Under the pieces are notes generated by a model. That model was given only the letters and a program-made list of their open reading frames with translations. It made no database searches and was not told where the DNA came from. A DNA stretch of 64,000 nucleotides from Paramecium sonneborni (Eukaryota; Ciliophora; Oligohymenophorea; Peniculida; Parameciidae): the NCBI GenBank assembly GCA_905182985.1, contig CAJJDN010000083.1:149765-213764 (forward strand), written 5' to 3'. Below, piece after piece: positions 1 to 12,686 of this stretch (positions within the stretch are counted from its first letter, which is position 1; every line of letters begins with the position of its first letter). A program made the translations under genes and the position numbers.

Positions 1-431
1 GCTTATAATTTACTAATAACTCACAATTAATGTGAGGAATACTTGTTCAAATTCACTATTAATTAGGTTGTTATGAAAAATTAAATAATCTTTCTTAAAA
101 GCATAAACCAATAAAAATTGGGCGAGATACTTTTTCTAAAAAATAAGTGCATTTTGTTTTTTTTACTTTAAATGAATTAAAAAGTCATAATAAAATAAGA
201 AGAAGATTGTAGATAAACTTTATAATTTTGGCTACAATTCTAAGATGATAATGTAATTAACCTTAAAAATAAAAAAATACATGATTTAAAAGTTCTTATT
301 ATAATGATCAATAGATCATCCAATCTTGATATTAAAACACACAAATCAGTAATTGTAAAATAATTATCAATTTTTTGATTTATTCATAATTATAATATTT
401 TATGTGTAGAAATAACTTATGGAAGAATGAA
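1..431. other. AT-rich stretch, no gene seen
   Basis: No frame in either strand stays open under the ciliate code for a convincing length. It probably holds the 5' flank of the kinase-like gene that starts at 432. Confidence 0.4.
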
Positions 432-2659
432 ATGAAATATTCCTTAAACTATTTCATCTCTTTCTTTTTTCTTGGATTGGAAATTGAACTTTAAAATGAT
501 ATAAATGTAATCCAAATTCTTTCAATAATCATCATAATAATATCAATTGCATTTAGAGTCCTCTATTCGTTTTAGAAAATCTAATGGAAAATAGGTACGC
601 AAATCTTAATATTAAGATATTTCTCCTATATTCTTTTGGTTATTAACACTTGCAAGAATCAATAGTGCAAATAATTTAAAATAAGAATCTAATTGTTTTT
701 TGTTTTATATTCTAGGCTTTATGAATGGTCAATACAATAACACATTTAATATTTAGAATGAAAATCCAATTATTTTTAAAGGCAAAATTTGTGTTCAAAT
801 TTTAATTTTTGTTACTTGTTTATTTATTGCTAATGATATTTAGCTTTGGATGATATTTATACTAATAATTTTATGTATATTGATTGGATTAAATGAAATA
901 TTTTATAGATAAATGTTAAATGAAGTAGAAATGTAAGGTAAAGAAAATAAATAAAACAACCTTTTTAATGAACTATCATTTCAATAAATATTGAAATCTT
1001 AAACTAAACCATCAAATGATGAATAACTCTTCATAAAACATTCAAGGGGTTGTCCTCTTGAATCTATAGCTGAGGATGGTGAGATACCAGAATCTAAATA
1101 AAAATAATAGAATGCTTCAAACTCTACCAAATTATCTCTTTGGGGTAATTTTGTATTCTAATGCGATGATTACATAATTAAATTTTCATTTAACGCTTAT
1201 TAAAATAATTCTCTCTTTTAAAACTCTGTTAGCAATTATTCATTTAGTAAATTCCTTTAAGATCATAATATCACATTTGTAGATTTTCTATCTGAAATGA
1301 AGGTATTTAATGACATCCATTTGACTTAATTTGATATTTAAAGCCCAGAATTTAAAAAATAATAAAGCCTTTATGATTGGTTGTAATATCATTTAGAATA
1401 ATATAAACTAATTGAATAACTTTAATCCAAAAAATCTTTTAAATAATTGGATGGATTAGATCCTTTATAATTAAGTAATCTTTCTAATCAGAAATCAATT
1501 TTGATGGATCTTATAATGGAGAAATCTATAATGGGATTATCGTCTATTCCATATTAATAGAGTTCATCAGAAGCTATCAATCTCAGAAATAGTAAAATGA
1601 ATCTTTTTGGAAGAATAAAAACTAATAAAACTATTTATGATTTGTAAATTAAGTTTTTTATTTTTGAAGAAGTATGAAAATTTTGTAATTAGGAATCTGA
1701 TGGTTTAGCCATTGTATTTTTAATGAGAGATATAGACAAATTGGTTCAATCAATAAAGTAGAATATTAAAAATATTGAACTATTAGATATTTCAACAAAA
1801 TTTATTTAAAATTAAGCTTATAAAATAACTGAAATTCATAAATGGATTCGTGAAATTAAGAGTCCATCTAATTTACTTGAAACTGATTATATGAGTAGAT
1901 TAGGTACATCAGTTCGAAAAAGAACTTACTCATTATGCTCTAATAAAAATAGTGTTGAAGAAGGTTAATCTGATATATCTGAAAAAGTTTAGCAGCGTAA
2001 AGTTAATTAATTATAATAATTCTTGTCCAAATTACAATTTGATTTTTTTTAAGTTGAATAAGATAATTTCAATTTTTTTGAAGTCTTTTCTTAAAAAGAA
2101 AAAATTTGGTTTGATAAGAAAAAGATTGACATATCTTAAACAATTCACTTATTATTTGATTAATTTTAGTAGAATCAAACTCTTATTAAATATGGTGTTA
2201 AATTAATGTTGATTGATACAAATCTTCATGACAAAAATATTATAACTGATGCAAGGTTTAAATATAATTATATTTTTTAGAAGATTAAAATAATTATTGA
2301 TTAATTTAATTAACAATTCAATAAAGGCTTATTAATTTGAATAGTTCATGTAATAACCAAATGAAGTTGAAATTACTGTGTGGAACTATTATGAAGAAAT
2401 TTATTTCACAATTACAGATTATGGTTGTGGGCTTAATTAACTATAGCTTTATCAATCAAGGTTATAAGAATGTAAGTTAGGTTTGGCAGCATCATAACGT
2501 TTATTATTTTAATTGACTGCTGGAAGAAAATAATTAACAATTTAATGTCTGAATTAAAGGACAACTGTTTCATTCCAATTGCCTAGAATTCTTTTGGAAG
2601 ATAAAATCTTATCAAATAATGAGTTTGATTATGAATATATTAAATTTAATAGTTCTTGA
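432..2659 (+). CDS. Membrane histidine-kinase-like protein (GHKL ATPase domain)
   Basis: About 719 aa once three introns are removed (595-616, 1672-1692, 2256-2280; 22, 21 and 25 nt). The N-terminal 170 residues hold several hydrophobic helices. The C-terminus is a clear HATPase_c fold: N-box 'QLLINLINNSIKAY' (about residue 598), a D-box 'TDYGCGL' (about 638) and a glycine-rich 'LGLAASQRL' (about 658). The third intron interrupts just before the N-box, and removing it is what restores the motif. I find no canonical phospho-accepting H-box (F-x-H-E-L-R-T-P); a weak candidate is 'EIHKWIREIKSP'. No receiver domain follows. So it may be a degenerate hybrid-type kinase or a GHKL ATPase that no longer autophosphorylates. 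TGA at 2657-2659 is the first stop in frame. Confidence 0.8.
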
Positions 2660-3102
2660 TTAATTTATAAATTAAAACATAAAAATAAATCTCTTACATG
2701 ATAGAATTAAATTTCAAAATCTTTAAATTAAATATGATTTAGAATTAGAATTTTTAATTATTGATATCATAAGAGAAAGTGAATTTTCTCCTAGATAGAT
2801 TTTTAAAGAATCAATTAATTATTTTATAAATTTCTGTGAAGAAATACAAAATTAATAGAAATTATAAAGCATATACCAATTTTAGAATGAATTATATGAT
2901 CAACTTATTTAGATAAATAGAAAAGAATGTATTTGAATAAATAATCAAAAGGGCCTTTTTTGTAAGGAATCCAAAAAAAGTGACAAATATATTAATTATT
3001 AAATTGAATTAATTATACCATAACAGATATGCTAATACAATATTTTCATCAATACATAATTATACGATGATATTTTAAATTTTCTTTGATTAATTATAAT
3101 AA
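2660..3102 (+). pseudogene. Possible gene relic between kinase and CS-domain genes
   Basis: From about 2670 to the TGA at 2934-2936 one frame reads like protein (for example 'LEFLIIDIIRESEFSPRQIF' and 'NQLYDQL'-like acidic helices), but it has no ATG and no donor or acceptor that joins it to either neighbour. The frame differs from that of the kinase stop. Another frame is open from an ATG near 2699 straight into the next gene, but its composition is poor. I read this as a decayed fragment or an unusual UTR, with low certainty. Confidence 0.25.
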
Positions 3103-3725
3103 ATGAAATTATTTATACATTCTGGAAATGGAGTAGAAATTTATGAAACAAAATAAGATGAAACAATTGATCAATTATAAAAGGCTTTAGGAAGCGAAGT
3201 ACTTTTTAATAATAGGTATTATATCAAAAATAAAATACAAGAGCAATTTTAAACACTTCAATGTTGGTCAATAGTTTTTTCAATGAGAATGATGATGTGA
3301 TTGTATAAAAAGTGAAACCTATGCCAGTTTAATAGCCTGTTTAAGTAATTGCTACACAAAAACCAATTCATTACAATAATATTACAAAGTTTGCATTTTG
3401 GGATGTAGATGAAATGAATGTTAGGTAATTATGAATAATAATATTAAGAGTTGTAGTTGAATTAAAGGATATAGCAAAACATCCATTAGAAAAATTCTAA
3501 GCTAGATTTTTTGAAAGATCATTTGAAATAAAAATTCATGATTATTAAAATAAGAATTGGACATTTGGAGTTGCTAGAACACAATGTAAATTAGATGCTG
3601 CAAACAGTAAATTCACACTTAAAGGAGATAAGATATTAATTACAATTAGAAAAGTAAAAAAGGATGATAATTGGTTTTCAATTCATAAATAAAAAACGAT
3701 AGGCGGTGGTGATGATTCAGATTGA
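3103..3725 (+). CDS. CacyBP/SIP-like CS-domain protein
   Basis: 190 aa after removal of two introns (26 nt near 3213-3238, 24 nt near 3424-3447). Residues 1-60 are a small, possibly ubiquitin-like N-terminal part. From about residue 80 there is a CS (p23-like) beta-sandwich: 'KFAFWDVDEMNVRV', then 'FQARFFERSFEIKIHDY', 'WTFGVARTQCKLDAANSKF' and 'GDKILITIRKVKKDDNWF'. The ERSF segment and the K-V-K-K-D-D-N-W end match calcyclin-binding/Siah-interacting proteins, which act as adaptors for ubiquitin ligases and Hsp90-type chaperones. The ending is Gly/Asp-rich. Another CS-domain co-chaperone is the main alternative. The ATG was chosen because it opens the conserved part; the frame is also open upstream. 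Confidence 0.75.
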
Positions 3726-3849
3726 ATATAATAATATTATTATGAAAGGTTAAAAGAATTTAGTTTTTTTAATGATATTCTTTAAAGCTAAAATTTAGTT
3801 CAATTAGATTGAATTGAAATAAATAGTAATATATTTTTATTTATTTATA

Positions 3850-4736
3850 ATGAATCAAAGTGAAGTTAATGAAGAACATTCACCTCATAATTCAGAATAA
3901 GCATCTTAAAATATTTCTTAGTTTTTGTAACGTGACTATTATGAGAAATTTAAACTAGGTTAGAATCTTTATGAATAATCAATAACATTATCAAGATTAT
4001 CATTAGGAGAAAAAACAAGTGAAGATTATAATAATAATACTTGCATAGGATTAATACATATTTAAGAACGTTTATCAGATGAGATTTGTAAAAACCAAGT
4101 AATTAATTGACTACAATTAGCTAGTTGTTAGAGAATAAAGTTACTTAACTAACTAAAGATTTATAGGCTGCTATGGAGCATACAACAATTCTCTAAAAAT
4201 AAAATGAAAATTATGTTCAAATGCTACAAGAAGCTAATATGAAATTTTAAAAGTAGATAAAGAATTATGAAATAGAAAAAATGTTAAATTAGTAATTAAT
4301 GAAAAAAAATTAAGAATTATTAGAAGTAAATAAGTATAATCTTAATCTAACTAGTAATTATAAAAAATAAGTATAAAGTATTGAAAAGAAGAAATAACTA
4401 TAGAATTTTTCTGATTGTAAAAAGATAATATTATCAAAATGCCATTAAAAATCTAATTAATCAATTTGTTCTTCTAATAGAAATAAAGAAAAATAAAATT
4501 AAGGCAATACTGAAGAATCAACAGTAAAAGATTCTTCTTTTAGTGAAATGAAATCAAATGATAATTAGAGATTTGCTGAATCTGCTCAACAATTTTATAA
4601 GTCCTAAAATTTTTGGTCTCCGAATAAATAGACTTCTCCAAAAGATTAAAATATAAATCTTGTAAAATAAGTTGAATTTACTTTAAAATAAATAAGAGCC
4701 ATAAAAAAATAAATTTAACAATTAAATAAAAAATGA
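3850..4736 (+). CDS. Coiled-coil protein, unknown function
   Basis: 286 aa after one 26-nt intron (GTAATT...GCTAG, near 4098). Residues about 80-190 form long heptad-like stretches rich in K, E, Q, N and L, followed by a Ser/Asn/Lys-rich segment and a short second coiled-coil at the C-terminus. No catalytic motif is visible. Alternative acceptor choice matters: using the nearer TAG of the intron breaks the frame, while the TAG four bases further on keeps it open to TGA at 4734. It is convergent with the protease gene, with only 16 nt between the two stops. Confidence 0.7.
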
Positions 4737-4752
4737 TAAATTTAATATGTTT

Positions 4753-6295
4753 TCATTATATTAGAGGCATGCAGAAGTTATAAAAATGCTTTTCTTCAAA
4801 CATATCTGCTTTTCTCCAGCTTACACCTTATTTTTCAATGACTGATTTAATGGTGTCATTAGCAGTATAATGAGGATCTAAAATTAAGAATCTACAATCA
4901 TCATCATTATAATCAATTCCTAATAAAGTATAAGCATAAAGGCCACCACCAAACATAATTGGAGCTCCATAATTTTCAAAATAGCTTTTAAATTCTGATA
5001 ATTTTGATATTACATCTGTTCCTTTAGATACATTTAATATTTTGCATTCAATTCCAGTAAGTTATGTAATTAACATACTTACTTCAAAAGCACCAATCCA
5101 CTCTGATGTTCCAACAAAGTCTATTGATTTATCTCCCATTTCTACTAATATTTATTAAATTCTTTTATGATTAGGAATATCTTTCTTTTTTGTATATCCA
5201 TTTTCCATTAACCATGATAATACACTTTAAAATGATCTGTAAGCACATCCCCAACCTTTATCATCAAAACCATCTTGCATATAATGATGAAAAACATAAT
5301 CACCTCTTACAAAATATCTTTGACCATTCTCCACTTTTTAATAAAATATATTATTACATGCTTTTGGACTTAAATAATGATGAACATTCAAAATTTTGTT
5401 ATTTTCTGAATCAATAAGATTATTTATCTTATTCTTGTAAATTATAAGTCTTCTATTATTTTTAAAATCTGACTTAAACAATCTGATTTTCTATACTGCA
5501 TCATATTTATTAATTGGAAATACTGTTTTATCATTAAAATATAATATTTATTTCTAAAAATTTACAAAACTCTAAATCTTACTTGGTTAGATTATAATGC
5601 TTGTATTAATTATTTAACATGTGAATTTATAATCTAAATTGGATTAGCATCACTCTAATGATATGAAATAAATTCAAATTCATCTTCAGCTAATTCGGAA
5701 CTAATAAATGGTTAATTAACTTCATTTTCATCGAATATTTAAGCAAATACGAAGTTTAAATCAATTATTTAAGGATGTTTAAATTATAAGATCTTTCCTA
5801 AATTACCTATTTACTTTGAGCATATGATAATAATTTACTTCTTTATATTCTCTTTTAACTTATTAAATGAGTGTAACAAATAGATCAGAAGATGATTCTT
5901 GTTTTTATTTATTTTTTGTCTTTGCTTGATTCTATTATTATTCTTATACAACTTCTCCTCTATTAAGTGGAAATACTATTTAATTATTGCCTTTTTGAAC
6001 GATCTTCTTTAATCTATAAAGATACTGCATGCAAAAATTATTTTTCTAATTATCCATTAGTCAATAATCTTTAATATCCAACTATATTTGTGAACAAACA
6101 AATATATTGTTGAAAAAAATTATTCAAATCGCACGATCTATTTATTTATATATTTTCTTTTTGTATTTCTTCGATTCCTCCTATCATAGGAGGTTTCATT
6201 CCTGTGTCTAATATTTAATTTCCTAAACCATAGGCTTTTTCATTTTCTTCAAGTTTTAGATTACACCATAGATAATTTGCTTTATTATTATTCAT
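4753..6295 (-). CDS. Ufm1-specific protease (UFSP2-like, peptidase C78)
   Basis: 489 aa with three small introns (22, 22 and 29 nt; the first could be 19). The C-terminal 170 residues are a peptidase C78 domain: catalytic Cys in '[12 protein letters not shown]' (about residue 322), a '[17 protein letters not shown]' segment, then 'LILDPHYT' (about 451) carrying the Asp and His of the active site. This family matures the ubiquitin-like modifier Ufm1 and removes it from targets at the ER. Length fits UFSP2 rather than the short UFSP1. The N-terminal half is poorly conserved; its start is the ATG at 6295, 35 nt from the upstream gene's stop at 6331-6333. Confidence 0.9.
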
Positions 6296-6330
6296 AATTA
6301 AATTAATAAAATAAACAAACATAATTATTT

Positions 6331-7630
6331 TCATATAGAACCATAAAACTATTTCTAACCAGAAGAAAAGGTTTCATCTGGTTCATCATTAGGTAAAAAT
6401 GTTTCTCCAGTCAAACCAAAGCTTTTTCTAATACATTTACCAATACATCTAGAATTTAATATATATTAATACGTTCTTTATTGACATGTTATACAAAGAA
6501 GTAAACTAATTATTGAAGTAAAAAAAGGGATATTTGCCAATCCTTTCTTTCTTCCAATACAGAGATTGATAATCAAACCAAAAACAACAATGAATATAAT
6601 TATATAAACAGCAAATGCTATAATAATATTAGTTGTAAATTACATTTTGTATCACCCTCCTAGTATTTGGCATTGATTACATTTTAAACTTTGAATGCAT
6701 AATTGCAATCTTTAACAATTACTAGAGTGATATCTTTAAAATATTAAAATGGAAAAGTAATCTCGATTTTAGATGTTCCAAGACCAACACATTTAAAATT
6801 TAATGTAAGTTCACTTTCTTTATTGGTTATTAAACCTCCATTTGATAATTATCCTTCAAACCATGATTTTGTAACATTCTCCATTTCTACATCTACATAA
6901 GGCTAAGTTAGATTAACCTCTGGAATTTTCTTTAAAGTTTCCACATCTGTTACAAATCCTTCAGGTAATTCATCTGATTATTAATTAGTTTTCATTTAAA
7001 GGATAAATTTAATAACATTTATATCTCTTGAAACATTGAACACGTAATTGTCTAAATCAGAGTCAAAGTATGAAGCATTAATTATTTCTGAATTTTTTAT
7101 TATTTCTTATCTGTAATTCTTATAGACCATATCTACACTAAAACCTTCTCTTAAGGTAAGAGGATTTCCACAAAATTTCTTCCAAAATATTTATGCATCC
7201 CCACATTCAGGTACTTAAAATTACATTTCATAATTAATAAGGGTTCCTCCATATTCCTTACATTAATAATTGATTTCTATTGCGTATTCAGTATGCTTTC
7301 CATTTAATCTATGATCCAATCTAATTGTTGAATCAGCATAATAGTGATCATCAAATATTAATTAAAAGTTTTCAAGTGATAAATTTGGATTATCACTTGT
7401 TATATAAATATAATCTACATGTTATTAAGCAGGTACTATAATTGGATTTTCTATTTTATTAAGTGATAATAAATTATACTTGCTTTTCTACTCCATTGTT
7501 TTGATGTGATACCTTAGGAGATGATATCATCTTGTGACTTTTTGAGATTTGTACTAACTTAAAGTGTTTTACATATTTCACTAAGATGAACAAGATTGAA
7601 AAGTCCAAGAAGAATTAAATAACGAGTCAT
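6331..7630 (-). CDS. Type I membrane protein with extracellular Cys-containing domain
   Basis: 414 aa after two introns (29 and 26 nt). It starts with a signal peptide ('MTRYLILLGLFNLVHLSEIC'), continues with about 320 mostly beta-like residues containing scattered cysteines ('INYQCKEYGG', 'VPECGDA', 'KFCGNP'), then a single hydrophobic helix ('FAVYIIIFIVVFGLII') and a short tail ending in Gly-Ser-Ile. A second short hydrophobic segment follows the basic 'GRKKG'. I do not recognise the family. The 26-nt intron lies immediately before the membrane helix; without it the frame ends before the helix. Confidence 0.7.
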
Positions 7631-7733
7631 AGAAATTTTAATTATTATTAAAGTGAATTAACTTACTAGAAAAAAATGAACATTTTAATTTAAATAAAAA
7701 ACGGATGAAAAAATTAATTTATGTAATCTTTAA

Positions 7734-10700
7734 TCAAGAATCTACCTTATGAATTCTATTCAAATATTCTCTAATAGCTTTTATTCTCTGAATTAAATTT
7801 AAAGGTATCATTGATAAAAGGAGTGTAGTTCTTCTTATCTAGAATATATATAAATTAAATTTTACTTCATTATTAATTTTATTTGCTATGGGCCACCAAA
7901 ATAAGAGATACACAAATACAAGTAGAACCAAGAAAACTATGAAAATTGTCACAGTTGTTGTAGTATTTGTATCTAGATCTTTTTGCAAGCTTTCATTAAA
8001 TGTTATAAGTAACTATTCAAATATAGATCTAATGTAAATGTCTTGCATTTAATCTACATGAATTAATTATAAATTCATACTTATTTCTATTGCAGCAATA
8101 TCTGTATACATAAGAGAGAGGATCTTATTCTATTGAATATCATTTGTAAAATTGTAAACAGTACCTGCTATTGTTGTAGCTGAAGAATCATTTAAAAGAG
8201 AATCATAAACAGTAAGCAAATATCTTAAATTTTCAAAATGTCTTGAGAGAGCTAAGGCAAGAGATTCATCTACAATTCCTTTAACAAAAGCTTAGCAAGT
8301 AGCTAAATCGACTCCTGCAACTTTAATGACTTCATTACAAGCTCCAGCTTTCATTATTGTATCAAAATAATTATTATAAATAGTATTATGATAGCCTAAA
8401 TTTAATGAATGATCTTTTTGCATATTGGTATTCAAGTTATATAGATCCTTAACAAAATCTGTTGATATAATTTTAGATGAGTTATTTTTCACAGAAAATT
8501 TAGAATCTAATAACATTTATCTAAACACATTATTTGCAAATGTTATTGATGGAACAGCCATTGCAGTTGCATTCATTTCTTAGATTAATTCTTGCATAGA
8601 GGTTTATAAATTTGCTCCAATTAAGTAATGAGCTATAAAGTAAGCAATTAACAATCCTATAGATATTATAAATTTAATATAGAAATTTCTTTTATCTTTT
8701 GAATCATATTTATACTTCTTTCTTTTCTTTCTTCTTCCAAATTCTTCCACAACTCCTTCTCCTTCTTCATTCTCTTCAAATGATAACTCATTTTCTTGAT
8801 TTGCATCTTCATCTTCTCCTATTTGTAAAGTATTTGAAAATGCTTCACATTTAACAAACAATTATTTAACCTTAGCCAAAGGTATCTCTAAAAATAATTT
8901 AATAATTTCCTCTTAATTTTAGGAAACTAAATTAAAGGCACAAGCAATCCATGGTATTGAAATTACAGTAAAAACACAAGCAACAATTAATAAAATTAAT
9001 AAAACATTTGAATCATATGCTAAATCAACTAATTAATTTGTATATAGATCTACGCTCTCAAGAGTAGCTTAATAATAATCATTCAATAAATTGTATCTAA
9101 TGAAAAAGATAGTATCAGAATCAGGATCAAAATCTGCTATATTTAAATTCATAATTTCAAAAGCCTTTGATATTATTTATGATGTTCCTTAATTTATATC
9201 AACTAATTAACTACTCTCGCTTCCACTATTATCTCTACTAATCATTTTTATAGAATTAGTAGTCATTAATTCATCTTATCTTCCACTAACATCTGTGGAT
9301 GACTATATTTTTGATTGAATATCCTTCAAATCACTTATTGTTTTATTCATATTTATAAGCTAAGTTTTCACTTTTTCATCTGTACCAACAACATTTATTT
9401 TATTTAATCGACACAATTCCATTATTTACCATTGTATTCTTTAGCCTAAAGCCACTCTGATATTTGAATCTTACATCATTATATAACCTTCTTAAATATC
9501 TTAAAATAACTATTAAGTTAATACATAATCCAATAATCCTAAAATACCTAAACATATTATTAATATAGCAGCACTCCATTTAAAACAAATCATACTACTT
9601 TAATTAACATTACGACTTTCTGATAAAAATTATTCAAAAGTTCTTCTAGATTTATATATATTAGCATGACCTCCTTCAGCTTCTTCTTCTTCATCTTCTT
9701 TTTATATTTATTACATTCCAGTTGTTCCTCCTTTTTTTTAATCATTCTCTTCAGCATCATCATCAGAGTCCTAATTTTTAAAATCCTCTATATCAAATAA
9801 TTATCCATTAATATATTTCATTGTTCTAATTCCTAAAGCCAAATCTAATTTTTCATCTTTTTCTCCAACATTTGAACTTGGTGTTTTTTCGTCTTCTTTC
9901 ATAGGTTCTCTTTATGAATAATCAAAAGTTTCATCTTATTTAACACTTGAAAGAGCTGACATCTAAAAATTTTAATCTTAAGTATACTCTCCTACAAATA
10001 TATGTTAAGCTTAGTCAAATTAAAAATAAAACTTTACTTATTATTACTTTTTTATTTAAGATTACTCATTAGGATTAAGAAAAGATTTCTCTTATTTATT
10101 ATTTTCAATCTTTATTATATAACCTTATAATTTTGAATCTTTGAACATGATTTCCCCTGCAGTAATATTAAATTTACCTTAGACTGATTAATCTCTATTT
10201 TTAAAATTAATTTCAGCTTCAGCACCTGTTTTATTGAGATATTCAGTAATATTTTCTTAAAAGTTTGGAATAAGATCACTTACTTTAGTTTTCTTTTTAG
10301 TAATATAATTTAAATCAATATGAAACATTGTAATAAAGGTAGCTGAAATATTTTCAATTTCTTAGGTTGATCCATTCACAATCATAAAAGCTATATTTTT
10401 AAACAATTTTTCTTGTCTCATAGCCCCAAAAAACTAAGCTCCATGAATAAAAGAAGGTACATATCTAACATAGATAAAGAATGGAAAGATATATCCATTT
10501 TTAGATTTGCCAATAATCATTCTTTCTCTATTCATAATTCTACTTTCATATGTTTATAAATAAGTTTCCATAAATTAATCATGTGATTGAGCAAATACAT
10601 TAGGCATCAAAATATTGACTTTTCTATTAATTAATTCACTTTTGGAATAACCAAACATTTTAGATGCTGACATATTTAATCCTATGATTCTGCCAAATGT

Positions 10701-12652
10701 AATGTCTTCAGCAGAAATACTAATTAATGAAGTTGATTCATTAGGAAAATCATTGATATTAGTTGTAATTTTACCTCTATCCATATTTACAGAATAGAAA
10801 TTCTTTAATCTTTCTAAGACTTCTTCTGCAGATTGTTTATCATATAAAATATCAACTAAATATCTTGAATAAATCATCATTAAATTAGGTGGAACATCTA
10901 AATTCATTTTAATTATTCTTTTCCATGAATCTTCTAACATTTTATCTACATACATCATTCTAGTTCCAACATCATATAATTTTCCTAAATCTGGTGTATC
11001 TTCACTTAATTAAGACCAAAATTCTATATGCTAAGATGCTGATTTCTCTATTTAAGCTCTTATCTCTCTAAGATTATTTTCAGTTGTAAGTTCATTAACA
11101 GCATCAATTCCTGCTGCTGGATTTTTTGAGGATTTTGAATTCTCAAACATTTATTCTTCAATTAACTTCTTTAATCTATATATAATAAATTATTCATCTA
11201 CATATGGTTTCTCTTATTCTGCTGCTATTAATTCTTACAAAGCTTATTAATTTGATTACATTTTCTCCATCAAGAATAATGAATGTGCTATTCTCAATTC
11301 AGTACAATTAGGAAATCTTGTTAATGATAATGTGAATATTCTTTCCATTATATGCACTAATACTACATATTACTCTTTAATTTCTTCATCTTAATTCTGT
11401 AATTTGAAATTCTTCTAAAATTTTGCAATTTTCTTATTACCCATATTTTTAGCCTAACAAGGACAATCTTCTCTTTTACAAATAGTTCTGTGATATTCTA
11501 CAAAACCATCTAAAAGAGTTGCTATATTTCTATCAGTATGATAATAATTTAAAAATTTAGTTAAATATTATAATTATTATATTGCCTAATTTAAAGAATC
11601 AAACTTATTTGAATCTATCATCATTATATCATATCTATATTCTTTTCTTAACATTACTATTAGCAATAATAATGGACTACCAAAAACCCATAAATATGGT
11701 GCTCCTTCATAATAAGTCTCTTCTACTATTATTCCAAAAATAATCATGCATATTGTCCACATTATTATGGCATGTTAAGAATTCAGAACTTTTGAATAAT
11801 AATAATTCAAATAAACACTTGATTTATTAAATGAAAAGAATTAAATTACTGCAAAGAGTGTAATTATTATTACAACTAAAATTCTCAATTCTTTCACATT
11901 CAATAATGTAAAGCATAATACTAAAATTATTTTGAAAATTAAAAATTTCATATCATCTCTTCCAGAAGTTTTACAAAGAGGATTGTTAGGTTAAAATCTT
12001 GATTCATAAAATGTCATAGTAACTAATCCACTTACAAATATTAGTATTAAAGCAGCAATTGTTGATAAAAATGCATGTAATAAGTAGTTACCAGTATAAC
12101 ATTATGTATCACTATAAAATTTATGATAACCTGTTGATGTATCACAATAAAATATGGTTAAAAATAGATGTAATGCAGGCATAAAGATAATATAATTCAG
12201 AATTTCAAAAAATATTTTTAGTACAACTAAAGGACCAGTTAATTTACCAACTGATGTAGTTTATGCTTTGATTGCAATAAAGATAATTAGCACTATCAAA
12301 AGAAAGAATAATCCCATTACAATATAAAGTACAAGGATAAAACTTTGAAATCCGGCATTCTTTAAATATGGTGATATCATAAAGTATCCGAAAAATGATT
12401 AAAATGATTCTGACCATGATTTCACCTTCCATAATGAGAGAAACTAATTTTTATCAATTTATTTACATCATCACTAAATGCAAAGTAAAAAACTTAAAAA
12501 CTTTCAATTACCACAAAAAAAATGTAAAGAAATAGTGGAAAGTTCTCTCCTGATATCAAGTAATAAATAATTTCAAATAGGAGATTTTTGAAAGAATTTT
12601 ACATCTTGTCTATGGTTGACTTATCATCATCAAAGATTGAAATTCCTTGCAT
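7734..12652 (-). CDS. Giant multi-pass PAS-domain protein (ciliate TmcB-like family), copy 1
   Basis: About 1,600 aa. Not all introns were resolved; one of 23 nt lies near 12448-12470 and joins 'FYFAFSDD' to 'FLSLWKVKSW'. The N-terminal third holds about six or more TM helices, including the family-type 'PYLKNAGFQSF' segment and Cys-containing loops. A PAS domain follows ('DITFGRIIGLNMSASKMFGY' then 'INRKVNILMPNVFAQSHD', near 10,560-10,760), and the C-terminal part has more TM helices separated by acidic linkers. The end reads 'FWWPIANKINNEV' and stops at 7734. Ciliates carry many such proteins; their roles are mostly untested, though PAS plus membrane helices suggests sensing. The next gene upstream is a paralogue. 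Confidence 0.8.
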
Positions 12653-12686
12653 AATAATAATTCAAATAATAATAAAATAATAATAT

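Noticed and set aside
12244..12432. Minus-strand open frame under the standard code beginning 'MEGEIMVRIILII'
   Set aside because: It is out of frame with the TmcB-like protein, whose family-typical residues lie in the neighbouring frame through the same bases.
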